This document shows, piece after piece, positions 8,417-17,582 of a stretch of 64,000 nt of DNA (within the stretch, counting starts at the first letter, position 1; the number at the start of each line of letters is the position of its first letter). Below the pieces are notes generated by a model, which saw nothing but the letters and a program-made list of their open reading frames with translations, was not told the DNA's origin and searched no databases. Made by a program: the position numbers and the translations under genes. Origin of the DNA: JANSXG01 sp024743075 (GTDB taxonomy: Bacteria > Planctomycetota > Phycisphaerae > Phycisphaerales > UBA1924); contig CP159477.1 in NCBI GenBank assembly GCA_042140185.1, forward strand, positions 2,170,001 to 2,234,000, written 5' to 3'.

Positions 8417-9602
8417 TGGAAGTCGTTCCTCGCGTGCCGTCCATCAGGTCAAGCGCTGTAAGTTGAGCATACACTTGGCACATCCGCCTTGCGTACGCTT
8501 CGACCGAGAATACCTCACGCGCCCACGGCATGGCGGCTTGTGCCTTTGCATCCGCTGCGGGGTACTCGTTCCAGACCTCTGCGATCGCACCGGCGACCGC
8601 TTCCGGTTCACGGTTCACAAGCGCGCCCCGAAGCCCACCACCCAACAATTCGTCCGTTGCGCCGCCACGCGTCGCGACGATCGGTGTCCCCGATGCTAGT
8701 GCTTCCGCCGCCACCCGCCCCATAGCTTCCGCCTCCGAGCAGATCAGGCAGATGTGACTCGAACCGAGCACATCCCACGGACCGTCCACCCGCCCTAAGA
8801 ATCGGACCGAATCCACAACGTCTTCGGTCTCGCAAACCGATCGGGCCCATTCAAGGTTTCCTCCGCCGGCAATGTTCAATTCGGCTGGAACCCCGCTCTG
8901 CCGAAGTCGAGCGACCGCGGCAATCGCGATATCCTGCCCCTTCGCTGGCTGAACCCCGCCGATGATGCAAACCTTCAGTCCGGTAGCGATCGACGGGTCG
9001 ACGCGATCCAACGCCGTATCGATGCGCCGGATCTCTTCTCGCGAGAAAACACCGTTGTAAACCACCTCACGCAGTCGGGACTGGGCGACGCCCCTCGTCC
9101 ACAGGGCGTCAGCCGCGGTCTCCGAGACGGCCACGCACCCCTCCGAACGGCGCACCTTCGCCCGAAGCCGCGACTGTCCGAGAACCGGCCGGCCATGTTG
9201 GTCCGATATGATCTCGCGAATATGCCAGAGATGCGGAATGCGGGCGTGCCGAGCCGCTTCGTAGCCGACGTCCGTCATGAGCGAGTTGCTGTGCACGAGA
9301 TCGACCCGTCGACTGCGCAGACCACGCACGATCTCTCGGACCGCGCGCCGATTCATCGCCAGCGACCTCGCCGAGCGAATGGCGCTCCTCAGAGGACTCC
9401 GGCCGTGCACGAAGCAATTCCGGAATGGGACCACCTCAACTTCCACGCCCCGATCGGCGAGTTGCCCAGCCATGGCGTCGGCCTTCGGCACGAAAGCGAC
9501 GAACTCCACGTCTCGTGCATGCTCCACCAGCGCGAGCAGCGAACGACCAGCACCGCCGGGCTGGCCAGACTCGATGCGATGGGTCACTAACGCGACTCGC
9601 AC
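8406..9602 (-). CDS. Family 4 glycosyltransferase (GT-B)
   Basis: A 398-residue retaining GT-B glycosyltransferase starting with GTG at 9602. The N-domain begins MRVALVTHRIESGQPGGAGR, with the glycine loop for the acceptor. VDLVHSNSLMTDVGYEAAR and ARIPHLWHIREI follow, and the C-domain holds KVCIIGGVQPAKGQDIAI, VRFLGRVDGPWDVLGSSHI and the EX7E-like donor-binding stretch SEAEAMGRVAAEALASGTPIV. These are diagnostic of the GT4 superfamily that includes WecA-pathway and capsule transferases. It shares one base with the methyltransferase stop and overlaps the next glycosyltransferase by 11 bases. It acts in the cytoplasm or at the inner membrane on a lipid-linked glycan. The specific linkage cannot be predicted. 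Confidence 0.9.
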   Translation of the reverse strand: MRVALVTHRIESGQPGGAGRSLLALVEHARDVEFVAFVPKADAMAGQLADRGVEVEVVPFRNCFVHGRSPLRSAIRSARSLAMNRRAVREIVRGLRSRRVDLVHSNSLMTDVGYEAARHARIPHLWHIREIISDQHGRPVLGQSRLRAKVRRSEGCVAVSETAADALWTRGVAQSRLREVVYNGVFSREEIRRIDTALDRVDPSIATGLKVCIIGGVQPAKGQDIAIAAVARLRQSGVPAELNIAGGGNLEWARSVCETEDVVDSVRFLGRVDGPWDVLGSSHICLICSEAEAMGRVAAEALASGTPIVATRGGATDELLGGGLRGALVNREPEAVAGAIAEVWNEYPAADAKAQAAMPWAREVFSVEAYARRMCQVYAQLTALDLMDGTRGTTSNGE

Positions 9603-10258
9603 TAAGAAGATCCGCGAGGACTAATGTCAAAGAAGTGGTGGTAGGGTCTGTCGCGGCACCTCCAATGAGCACGGATATGGAGTTCTGCAGAGGATATCAA
9701 CGAAGCAATCTTCTTTGCATCGATGCCGGGAGACCCAACCTCCCAATAGTGTCCAGCCAGCTCCTTGACTCGCTCCAGATAGCTCGCCTTGCAGGTATAG
9801 GGTCGGGTGAACGAGAACGCCAAGGTCTTCTTTCGAAACAGAGAGGCGTTGATCTCATAGTACGGACGAGGATCGGGCAAACTGATCAGGATCGCATGAC
9901 GCGAAACTCTGCTCAGTTCTTTTATCGCCGGCACGAATCGGTCAAACGGCAGGTGCTCGAGCACCTGACAGCACATCGAGACGTCAAAGGAATCATCCTC
10001 GAATGGCAAGTTCGTCACAGAAGCGACTACGTCTGGCTTGAGTTCGGCCTGGATGTCGACCGTAGTGACTTCGACATCGATCGCTTGCAACGCCGCAGTG
10101 ACCATGCCGGGACCGGGACCGATCTCTAGCACCGTGCGGGGCTCATGCTCCAGCACCGCGTTCATCTGATGTGCATAACTGAACAGGCGACCGCCGCGCA
10201 CGTAGCGAGCGGTGTAGTTTTCCTTTCCTGGAACCAGACTGAGATCCTGCTCGCTCAT
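9602..10258 (-). CDS. Class I SAM-dependent methyltransferase
   Basis: A 218-residue methyltransferase of the UbiE/COQ5-like fold. The SAM-binding motif I is TVLEIGPGPGMVTAAL (residues about 41-56), motif II DVEVTTVDIQ ends in the acidic residue that contacts the ribose, and NLPFEDDSFDVSMCCQVLEHL is the classic motif IV region. A later motif LISLPDPRPYYEIN follows. Placed between the flippase and a GT4 enzyme and overlapping the flippase stop by 4 bases, it probably methylates a sugar hydroxyl of the exopolysaccharide, either capping chain growth or changing surface properties. The family is broad, so this substrate is inferred only from context. The C-terminus (HWRCRDRPYHHFFDIS) is unusual but does not match a named domain. 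Confidence 0.87.
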   Translation of the reverse strand: MSEQDLSLVPGKENYTARYVRGGRLFSYAHQMNAVLEHEPRTVLEIGPGPGMVTAALQAIDVEVTTVDIQAELKPDVVASVTNLPFEDDSFDVSMCCQVLEHLPFDRFVPAIKELSRVSRHAILISLPDPRPYYEINASLFRKKTLAFSFTRPYTCKASYLERVKELAGHYWEVGSPGIDAKKIASLISSAELHIRAHWRCRDRPYHHFFDISPRGSS

Positions 10259-11841
10259 GCGGTCTTCCTCCTTGGCAACGCTGCGGAGCGCAGCCCATCA
10301 CGCAATAGCCGATCCAGTTGCCCCCGGCTCGTCGGAATCGCCCACAGCAGCCCGATGTACCCCGCTCCGATGACCGGGATCACGATCGCAGCGCGGCCTA
10401 CGGGAGAAACAATCGTATCGGCCAGCAGGGCTAAGGCCGCCAGCCCGACACAGAATGCGACGAAAGACCCGACGATAGGTGCAAGCAAGGCTCGGCCGAT
10501 ATCCAACTGCCGAACCGGCGACCGGTGACAAGCCATCGCCACAAAGATGTATAACCCAAGGCACCACGAGGCGCTGAAGGCGATCGCGACTCCGATGATC
10601 CCCCACCGGGCTCCAACGACAAAGGCGGCAACGGTGATCGGCGCCGTGATCAGCGCCCAGCGGACCTGCGTCCCAGCCCGGCCGAGCGAAACACACAGCC
10701 AACCGGGCGCGACATTGATCGTACCGACAAACGCCGCCGGCGCCAGCGCTCGAAAAATGGACGCCGCCTCTTCCCAGCCCGGCCCGAGCAGAATCGCGAC
10801 AGCTTCTTCAGCAAGCACGAAGACACAGACGACGATGGGCATGCCGACCATAGCGATTGCGCTCAAAGCCTGCAGGTAGGCGCGACGGTAGCGGGCCGGA
10901 TCATCTTGCAAACGGCTTAGGGCCGGGAGCATGACGCTTCCAACCGGGGCATTGATCTGCCTGATCGGAAGCATAAGCAGATTGTACGCTTTCGAATAGA
11001 TACCGAGCGGTCCGCTGCCGAGCGCAAAGCCGACAACCACGTTGTCGGCGTTGCGTGTGAAGTAATTCAGAAAGTTGAACCCAGTCAGCCCGCCACCAAA
11101 CTTGACCATCTGTCCTACGCCGCAGCGGCGCTTCGGCAGTCCCGGTCTCCAGTCGCACAGCACCCAGACCAGGACGGCGTTGATAAGCGCCGTGCCGGCA
11201 ACCATGCCGACGAGTGACCAGTAGCCGGACTCCATCAGGGCCATCGCGATCGCAACGGCGATCCCGCCGCCCATGCTGGCGATCTCAACGACGGCCAGAG
11301 CCCTGAATCGCATCTGCCGTCGCAGCAGCGCCTGGTGCTGGACGGTAAAACCGCCAAACAGCATCGTCCCGGCGAGAGCCAGGGTGACCCAGACAAGGCG
11401 TGGCTCGGAGTAGAACGCAGCGATCGCCGGGGCGAGGGCGGCGACCACGAACATGACCGCGGCGCTGAGGGCGACATTGATCCAGAAGAGGGTGGAGACC
11501 TGGTCGTGGGTGATGTCCTTTCGCTGGACGGTTGCCATGGACAGCCCGGCATCCTTGAACATGGCAACGAAGCCGGTGACTGCGGTGACCATGGCGATCA
11601 GCCCGAAATCGCTGGGAAGCAGCAGACGCGCAAGTACGACCGTCGAGCCCATCTGCAGGACGAACTTGATCGCCTGCGAACTGAGCGTTACCGCGCCACC
11701 CCGAACCGAGCGTCCCTTCAGGTCGCCCATGAGGTGGTCGGTGGCGAAATGGCGCTTGTTGCGCAATGTCCTTGCATCGGCGGCAGCCTCGGGCTGGGCT
11801 ACGGGAGAGCCTGAGGCGATGTCCCCCGACGCGTGCATCAC
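10255..11841 (-). CDS. Polysaccharide flippase of the MOP/Wzx type
   Basis: A 528-residue polytopic membrane protein of the oligosaccharidyl-lipid flippase superfamily. After a cytoplasmic N-terminus the family signature appears as RSVRGGAVTLSSQAIKFVLQ and VVLARLLLPSDFGLIAMV. Ten or more hydrophobic helices follow in pairs, including VALSAAVMFVVAALAPAIAAF. It moves an undecaprenyl-linked repeat unit from the cytoplasmic to the periplasmic face. The start is GTG at 11841, overlapping the pyruvyl transferase stop as GTGA, with an ATG immediately after as the alternative. Its own stop overlaps the methyltransferase start. The presence of a flippase and a Wzy-like protein in one operon points to a Wzx/Wzy-dependent pathway; I see no Wzc/Wza homologue inside the window. 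Confidence 0.92.
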   Translation of the reverse strand: MMHASGDIASGSPVAQPEAAADARTLRNKRHFATDHLMGDLKGRSVRGGAVTLSSQAIKFVLQMGSTVVLARLLLPSDFGLIAMVTAVTGFVAMFKDAGLSMATVQRKDITHDQVSTLFWINVALSAAVMFVVAALAPAIAAFYSEPRLVWVTLALAGTMLFGGFTVQHQALLRRQMRFRALAVVEIASMGGGIAVAIAMALMESGYWSLVGMVAGTALINAVLVWVLCDWRPGLPKRRCGVGQMVKFGGGLTGFNFLNYFTRNADNVVVGFALGSGPLGIYSKAYNLLMLPIRQINAPVGSVMLPALSRLQDDPARYRRAYLQALSAIAMVGMPIVVCVFVLAEEAVAILLGPGWEEAASIFRALAPAAFVGTINVAPGWLCVSLGRAGTQVRWALITAPITVAAFVVGARWGIIGVAIAFSASWCLGLYIFVAMACHRSPVRQLDIGRALLAPIVGSFVAFCVGLAALALLADTIVSPVGRAAIVIPVIGAGYIGLLWAIPTSRGQLDRLLRDGLRSAALPRRKTA

Positions 11842-13175
11842 GCGACCGAACCCTGACCAGATCGGCGCGACGCCGCGACACGGATCCGCTCGGCGACTGC
11901 ATCCATCTGTTCGGCCGCCCTGGCTTTCACCGCGGGCAGGTGCTCGGCGAGTGAGGCTTTTGCGTTCGTCCGGGATTCGAAGGAACCCTTCAGTCGCTCG
12001 ACCACGTCGGCCGTACCCAGCTCGCGCGGGTCCATGACGTGCTCACCCTGGCCGCAGGTCTCGAATACGCCCATGGCCTTGTCCGAGTATGAGACGGTCG
12101 CGACGGGCACACCCGAGGAGAGCGCCGCGATGGTGGAGTGCATCCGCGTGCCGCAGAACCAGTCGGTCCGGGCGATCAGCCACTTGACCTGGCTTTGGTC
12201 GAGCGTACGCGGCGAGACGAGCACGCGACCCGCGTGCTTCTCGCCGAGCGATTCGGCCACATGTTCGCACGCCCCGGAATCGGACTCGTAGTGGCCAGGC
12301 TCGCTCATGACATGGGGTATCAGCACGAGATTGGCATCGGTTGTTTCGAGCAGCCAGGACAGGAATTGCTCCAACAGGGCCTGATAATCGGCTTTGAATC
12401 GATACCGTGAAACAGCTTTGGCCGCATTGTTGTAGATCAGCCCGCTGATGTTGAAGCCCACCAGCGGACGGGTGGCCCGGTCGGCTTCGAGCATTGATCG
12501 GAGGTCGCTCGAGAGTGCTTCAGAGGCATTGCGCGGCTCCAGTCCGAAGGCGAGGTCCACGCCGCAACGGTGGTGATCGGGGTCGAAAGCATCGCCCAAC
12601 AGCTCCCGCAAGATCGCGAAGGACCGCTCGTCGCGGGCCCAGCACATCTCCGCACCGCGCACGGCTTGGGCGGCAATCGCCTTGAGTTTCGGATCACGGT
12701 AAGGCCCGTAGGTCTGGGGGAGCAGGAACAGCGGGGCACCCCTGCGGATGGCAATCAGCTTGGGCCGGACGATGCTGAAGAATCGCTTGGTGCCGTAGAT
12801 GTCGCTGAAGCTGTCGCCGCCGGAGATATCGAGCACGGCCACGGCACGGTCGATCGCGCGGATGTTCGCGTTCAGCCGGGCGCCGAGCCGCCCCGCCGCA
12901 GCGGCGGCCGACATGACCGCGAGATTCTCCGGCCGATCGTATCGCCGACCAGCTCGCGCACCGCGACGGCTGATGCTGACCGTAAGATCATCGGCGATCC
13001 GATGATCAGAGCATCGCACGCCGAGTCCGGAATCAAAGACGGAGAGGTGCGCGTCGGGAATCCGCCGTTTGATCGCAGCGACCGCGGACGCAAACAGCGC
13101 GGACACGCCCATGTTGGGCGTGTCCGGGGAGGCCCCGAAGAGCATGAGTTCGTGTTTCAGCACTGATGAATTCAC
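11838..13175 (-). CDS. Polysaccharide pyruvyl transferase family protein
   Basis: A 445-residue member of the CsaB/WcaK/EpsO-type pyruvyl transferase family (PF04230), which attaches a ketal-linked pyruvate from phosphoenolpyruvate to a sugar. Visible family features: LFGASPDTPNMGVSALFASA at the N-terminus (the NxGD-like turn is here NMGV), VLDISGGDSFSDIYG, PLFLLPQTYGPYRDPKLKAIA and, near the C-terminus, TDWFCGTRMHSTIAALSSGVPV, containing the GxRMH motif of this fold. It starts 9 bases after the beta-helix gene ends, and its stop overlaps the flippase start. Pyruvylation gives the polymer a negative charge and can affect attachment to S-layer-type proteins. The pairing with an FrhB-like protein in the same operon is a recurrent but unexplained association. 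Confidence 0.9.
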   Translation of the reverse strand: MNSSVLKHELMLFGASPDTPNMGVSALFASAVAAIKRRIPDAHLSVFDSGLGVRCSDHRIADDLTVSISRRGARAGRRYDRPENLAVMSAAAAAGRLGARLNANIRAIDRAVAVLDISGGDSFSDIYGTKRFFSIVRPKLIAIRRGAPLFLLPQTYGPYRDPKLKAIAAQAVRGAEMCWARDERSFAILRELLGDAFDPDHHRCGVDLAFGLEPRNASEALSSDLRSMLEADRATRPLVGFNISGLIYNNAAKAVSRYRFKADYQALLEQFLSWLLETTDANLVLIPHVMSEPGHYESDSGACEHVAESLGEKHAGRVLVSPRTLDQSQVKWLIARTDWFCGTRMHSTIAALSSGVPVATVSYSDKAMGVFETCGQGEHVMDPRELGTADVVERLKGSFESRTNAKASLAEHLPAVKARAAEQMDAVAERIRVAASRRSGQGSVA

Positions 13176-13184
13176 GACGGATGG

Positions 13185-15628
13185 TTAACGGATCGCACCA
13201 ACGGTGCCCGGAGTGGATCGCTCCTCGCCATTGACATCAATCGGGACGAGAGCCTCGGAAAGTCGCATGCGGAGCGGGGAATCGGGAAGCGGCGTGAAGT
13301 CTCCAGCCGACATATCGGTAAAGAGTGGATCGCCGACGGTCGCGTTCGATCCGAGAACGAGGGCGCCAGTGGTGTATCCGTCAACGAAGTGGTTGCCATC
13401 AAACCAGTTATCGTCAAGAACCGGCGGCCCTTGCCCCGCCTTCTGAGACGTGAAGATCTTGTAGAACTGAGTGCCGCGAACGCTAATGTCGCTCATATCA
13501 TCGGAACGAAAGACAAAGGTGGAGTTGGGAAGCGAAACTTTCCACAGCAACAGGTGGTTCGTTGGCGTGCACCATTGCGAGAACGCGGGAGCAATGGGGT
13601 CGGCACCCGCAGGACGCGCGAAGAGCACGTTCACGAACGCGACATCATCGATGCGCGACGCATCGTCGGAAAAGATCGGCTGTGCGTTGACATTGTCCGC
13701 TCGCAAACCAAACACAATGAAGTTTTCCTGGGCAGAACTGCCCGCAAACTGATACACATCAGGGTGGTAGTTCGTTCCAGAGCTGTCAATTCCGTCTACG
13801 GAGCAACTGACCACGAGCCGGCTCCCACTGAACGCGTCCGATCCGATGTCCTCTACGTGACTCGCGCGGACCAGGTCCGCTCCAACGAACCCGTCCCTCA
13901 TACGCTCTGCTGAAGAGCGTGTGATGAAGAGACCACCTGCCCAGTGAGTGGCGTGGTACAGCCGAAAGTCCGAATCCCGACCAGGCCCTACGCACTCGCT
14001 GTTATCGATCCAAATCGCACGCGGGGCCCCCAAGGCTGTGGTCACAGATGTGTTCTCGAAACTGACCCCGGAAACCGCAAGCAACTTGGTCTTGAATCCG
14101 GCGCTGCTCCCGGATGTGAACACAACATCTGACGGGTCGGTTCCTGGAGCCCCGCTCACAGTCGCCCACCGGCTCACAGTTTCCGGCGGCCCCGAACCAT
14201 CACCCCAGTGGTAATCACCCGGCATCGCGAAGACGGTCACACCATCAGCGATGCCGCCATGCTGTACGGCGGCTGCTTTCATGGCACGATACGGCTGCCT
14301 GAACGGATTCTCCTGCGATCCATCGCCGAACTCGTCATTCCCCCATGGCGCGCACCACACCACCGGGTTCGGGAGCGTTTGCTGCGAATTTGTGTTGAGC
14401 ATCAGCGGATCAAGCACGCGCGGCTCGCCAGCGTCCTTGGGGTACGCGATCGCTCGGAGTTCGATCGGACCGTCCGGGTGGTTCATCGCGAGCATGACCA
14501 TCGGGTCGATGACCGCCCAGTACTCCCACGTATCGGTACGCGGGTTGTGAGTCATTTCGGTAACGGTTATAGCCGGACCGCCTTCGAGATAAAATTCGAC
14601 TCGGTCAATATTGTTGATGTGGAAAGCCACGACACCGACAGAGAACGGTTCGTCCTCGACGGTCTGGTAAGGCACGACATTCCAGCGGGCAATGGCCTTC
14701 GCGTCGTAGCCATCCATGCCTGGTGAGCCGACGGCCTCGACACCATCTCCCCAGACTTCGGCGAATCCGTCGCCGGGAACAAGAACGACCGACTCATCCG
14801 GATCACCTCCACCACCCCCACCGCCGCCGCCGTCGCCGCCGCCTTCGTCGCCGTCGCCGCCCCAAAGCGCCATGATCTCCGGCTCGATCTCTTCCGGGGG
14901 CCAGGCGGGGTTATCGAGCGACGCGAGCGAGAACTGGCCGGTCTGGTTCGGGAATACCAGCCAGTTGTCCTGGGCCTCGGCGAAGTCAACGCGGGCCCGG
15001 TAGAAGGTGCTGTTCAGCGCGTGGTGCAGGATGTGGCCGACGTGGTTGAGGTAGATCGTCCGATCGGTGATATAGAAATCCTGCAGCGCACCGAGTTCCT
15101 CGTAGGCCGGCGGACGGCCGGGGAGCGGCTGGAGCTCGAAGCCCTCGAACGCGAGCTTCGCGCCGGACGCTCGGCGCGGATCCGTCCCGCGATCTCGATC
15201 AGGGCCTGCTCCACATCGATGTGATAACTGGCCCGGTTCGGGAGCACGTCCGAAGAGGTGATCACGCCGCCGGTCAGATCGTGCCAGACCGGGGCGTTGC
15301 TGGTGCGCCGGTAGAACGGCGGCAGGCCGGGCATGCGGATCACGTGCAGCTGCGTCGGATCGTTCATCTGAGCGATCGCGCCGTTGACGATCTGCTCCTT
15401 GACCATGTCGGTGTGATCGGACCAGCAGAGGTCAAACGCGAGCAGGTCGGTATCGAATTCGAGCGTGATGACCTTCGGCTCGGTGACGTCGTAGTGCGCC
15501 CAGACGCCGTCTTGAGCCGCGGCCTGCGGGGCGGTCGCGAGCAACAGGGCCGAGGCAGTCAGGACCGCAGCGGAGAGAACGCGACCCCGATGAAGTCGGG
15601 CAGGAAGATTGCGAGTAGTGCGCTGCAT
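13185..15628 (-). CDS. Secreted right-handed beta-helix protein, reading frame broken once
   Basis: Corrected, this is an 814-residue exported protein and the first gene of the polysaccharide cluster. The ATG at 15628 has GGAGGAT upstream and begins a signal peptide (MQRTTRNLPARLHRGRV, then VLTASALLLATAPQAAAQ). About 240 residues of an unrecognised domain follow (WAHYDVTEPKVITLEFDTD), then a Gly/Asp linker with nine glycines in a row, a beta-sandwich-like stretch, and a beta-helix region opened by GSQENPFRQPYRAMKAAA, the usual entry motif of DUF1565-like helices. The C-terminus has DPLFTDMSAGDFTPLPDSP, also typical. Near 15160-15166 the frame shifts: RIRAERP must join GAKLAFEGFELQPLPG, needing one more base (for example G before GGCGC). 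Possible roles are polymer binding, modification or lyase activity; no catalytic residues could be assigned. Confidence 0.76.
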
Positions 15629-16076
15629 GGTCGGTCGATCCTCCGAAGAAGATTGAAGGTGCGCCTGAGGGGGAAGCCCGCACAGTAGGGCGATCCGGCG
15701 TGTTGACGTCTTCAAACCCTCAAATACGCGACCGCGCTTCGCGACCGATCGCTCTAGATTACCGCGCACCTGCTCCATCGCAGCCCCCCGCTGTTCGCTG
15801 ACCGTCAGAGCCGCCAGCATCGTCATGATCCATGCCGCTTCACCAGAGCGCGCAACAAGACGCTGACATACGAGGCGACCCACCCGACGGTTCGGGTCGA
15901 TCCGAAAATGATTATCGGACATTTCCCTCTCTCATGCTATCGAATGGTCTTCGGAGGGAGTTCAGTCTGATCTGCTTCCCATCCACCAAATCCGGATCCG
16001 CGGCTGAATCGGCGCGGCAGGAGGACCGATCACCCAAACAGGAGACCGTTACCCTCCCGAGTCCAATGGAGTTCGT
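15629..16076. other. 448-base intergenic region between divergent genes
   Basis: This stretch separates the minus-strand polysaccharide cluster from the plus-strand Hpt/GGDEF genes and must hold both promoters. On the minus side there is a good ribosome site (GGAGGAT) for the beta-helix gene, and on the plus side GGAG sits about 9 bases before the Hpt ATG. A short 5-base inverted repeat TCCGA/TCGGA lies near 15895-15915. I found no convincing -10/-35 pair, no terminator and no coding frame with family similarity. The frame of the beta-helix gene is open upstream to 15922, but that extension looks non-coding. Confidence 0.5.
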
Positions 16077-16436
16077 ATGTCCGAGTCACAGTTCTCATCC
16101 GACGGGTTCCCGGCCACAAGGTCAAACGCCGTCCGCGTGGAACCGGTTCGCAGCAGCTTTGCGAACGATCCCGATATGGCCGAACTCATCGAGTACTTCG
16201 TGGACGAGGTTCCGCAGCGCCTGGAATCACTTCAGGCCTTCTGCGAGTCCGGCGACCGCGAAGGCGTGCAGCGGCTCGCTCATCAATTGAAGGGAGCGAG
16301 CGATGGGTACGGCTTCGAAGAGATCGGGCTCGCGGCCGCTCGAGTCGAACGCCCCCTGAAGGGGGAGGCCTCCCTCGATGATGTCCGCCAGCAGATCGAC
16401 GACCTGACCGAACTTCTACGCCGTGTCTCGTACTGA
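16077..16436 (+). CDS. Hpt-domain phosphotransfer protein
   Basis: A 119-residue protein that is almost entirely a histidine phosphotransfer domain. DMAELIEYFVDEVPQRLESLQAF forms the first helices, and LAHQLKGASDGYGF contains the phospho-accepting histidine (His in AHQLKG, near residue 68), followed by GLAAARVERPLKGEASLDDVRQQ. Hpt domains pass phosphoryl groups between receiver domains in multistep relays. The ATG at 16077 is preceded by GGAG. Its stop overlaps the start of the downstream receiver-GGDEF gene by 14 bases, so that receiver is an obvious partner. No kinase is encoded nearby, so the upstream donor must be elsewhere. The first 30 residues have no recognisable domain. Confidence 0.87.
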   Translation: MSESQFSSDGFPATRSNAVRVEPVRSSFANDPDMAELIEYFVDEVPQRLESLQAFCESGDREGVQRLAHQLKGASDGYGFEEIGLAAARVERPLKGEASLDDVRQQIDDLTELLRRVSY

Positions 16437-17514
16437 TCGCCTTCACAAGCCCCGTCCAGGACGTACACCAACCGTGACGACTCACCCCGAAGGCACACCC
16501 AGAGTTGATCCGTCGCAGCAGCAGCGCGCGGCGGATGTCCTTCATCGCACCGATCGGTCGACTTCGCTGATCGGCACCGAAGATGAAACGCCGGTCGTGC
16601 TGCTGGTGGACGATGCCCCGGAAATCCACCGATTGCTGGGCGTTAAACTCCGCAACGATGATCTCACGCTGCTCTCGGCGTTCGGCGGTGAAGAGGCACT
16701 CGACATCGCGGCCAATCTGCAGCCCTCACTAATCCTGCTGGACCTGAACATGCCCGGCATCGACGGGCTGGAGACGTTGCGTCGACTGAAGCTCGAGTCG
16801 AGCACGGTCGAGATCCCGGTCATCATTCTGTCCGGTTCGAGCACGTCGTCGGACAAGGTTGGCTCATTCGGGCTGGGCGCAACGGACTACGTCACCAAGC
16901 CGTTCGATGTACCCGAACTGCGCGCGCGGATCGCGTCTTCGCTTCGGGTTACACGTCTGATGCGGATGCTGGCCCAGCGTGCCCAGATCGACGGGCTCAC
17001 CGGCCTCTGGAACCGGGCGCACCTCAACGACAAACTCGCAGGGGAGATCGAGCAGAGTCAGCGCAACGGCGACTCGCTGTCGCTGGTCATGTGCGACCTC
17101 GACCACTTCAAACAACTCAATGACTCGTTCGGGCACCCCGCCGGCGACCTCGTACTCCAGAGCTTCGCGAAGATCCTGAAGGCGGAACTGCGCCGATACG
17201 ATGTGGCCTGCCGCTACGGTGGCGAAGAATTCGCAATGATCGTGCCGTCGAGCGACGCGGAGAGCACGATCGGTCTTTGCGAGCGGATCAGGACCACGCT
17301 CGAAAACATGACCTGGGCCCGCTACCCCGATATGCGGGTGACGGGCTCGTTCGGTGTCTGCACCGGCGATGCTCGCCACATGCGCGGGCCTTCCGATTGG
17401 ATCGAGGCTGCGGATCGCGCTTTGTACTCCGCCAAGGGCGCGGGTCGGAACCGCACCCATGTGTACGACGGCGAGAGCGGCACCGGGAAACCGCCGCTGC
17501 GACTGGCTGGATAA
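16423..17514 (+). CDS. Response regulator with GGDEF diguanylate cyclase output
   Basis: A 363-residue PleD/WspR-like protein. Residues about 55-175 form a receiver: VVLLVDDAPEIHRLL gives the acidic pocket, LILLDLNMPGIDGLE the phospho-aspartate, and TDYVTKPFD the conserved lysine. After a helical linker comes a GGDEF domain with IDGLTGLWNRAHLND, VMCDLDHFKQLNDSFGHPAGD and the active-site loop RYGGEEF, so it should make c-di-GMP from two GTP. RRYD ending five residues before GGEEF fits the RxxD product-inhibition site. The start is uncertain: GTG at 16423 overlaps the Hpt stop by 14 bases, while GTG at 16474 would remove a 17-residue leader of no clear function. Activity is presumably controlled by phosphotransfer from the adjacent Hpt protein. 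Confidence 0.92.
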   Translation: MSRTDRLHKPRPGRTPTVTTHPEGTPRVDPSQQQRAADVLHRTDRSTSLIGTEDETPVVLLVDDAPEIHRLLGVKLRNDDLTLLSAFGGEEALDIAANLQPSLILLDLNMPGIDGLETLRRLKLESSTVEIPVIILSGSSTSSDKVGSFGLGATDYVTKPFDVPELRARIASSLRVTRLMRMLAQRAQIDGLTGLWNRAHLNDKLAGEIEQSQRNGDSLSLVMCDLDHFKQLNDSFGHPAGDLVLQSFAKILKAELRRYDVACRYGGEEFAMIVPSSDAESTIGLCERIRTTLENMTWARYPDMRVTGSFGVCTGDARHMRGPSDWIEAADRALYSAKGAGRNRTHVYDGESGTGKPPLRLAG

Positions 17515-17518
17515 AACA

Positions 17519-17549
17519 GCATCCCCGTGGTCGAAGCCAACGGGGATGC
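17519..17549. terminator. Hairpin terminator between convergent genes
   Basis: GCATCCCCGT and ACGGGGATGC form a perfect 10-base stem around an 11-base loop, placed between the ends of the GGDEF gene (17514) and hsp20 (17583). Read on the minus strand the stem is followed by TGTTTTAT, so it fits best as the intrinsic terminator of hsp20. It may also stop plus-strand transcription, though there is no T tract on that side. Confidence 0.72.
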
Positions 17550-17582
17550 GATGGGCCTGCCAACCCGAATCCGGGGGCAGAA

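Noticed and set aside
15629..15922. In-frame extension of the beta-helix gene to 15922
   Set aside because: ATG 15628 has a good ribosome site and begins a signal peptide; the extension is not protein-like.
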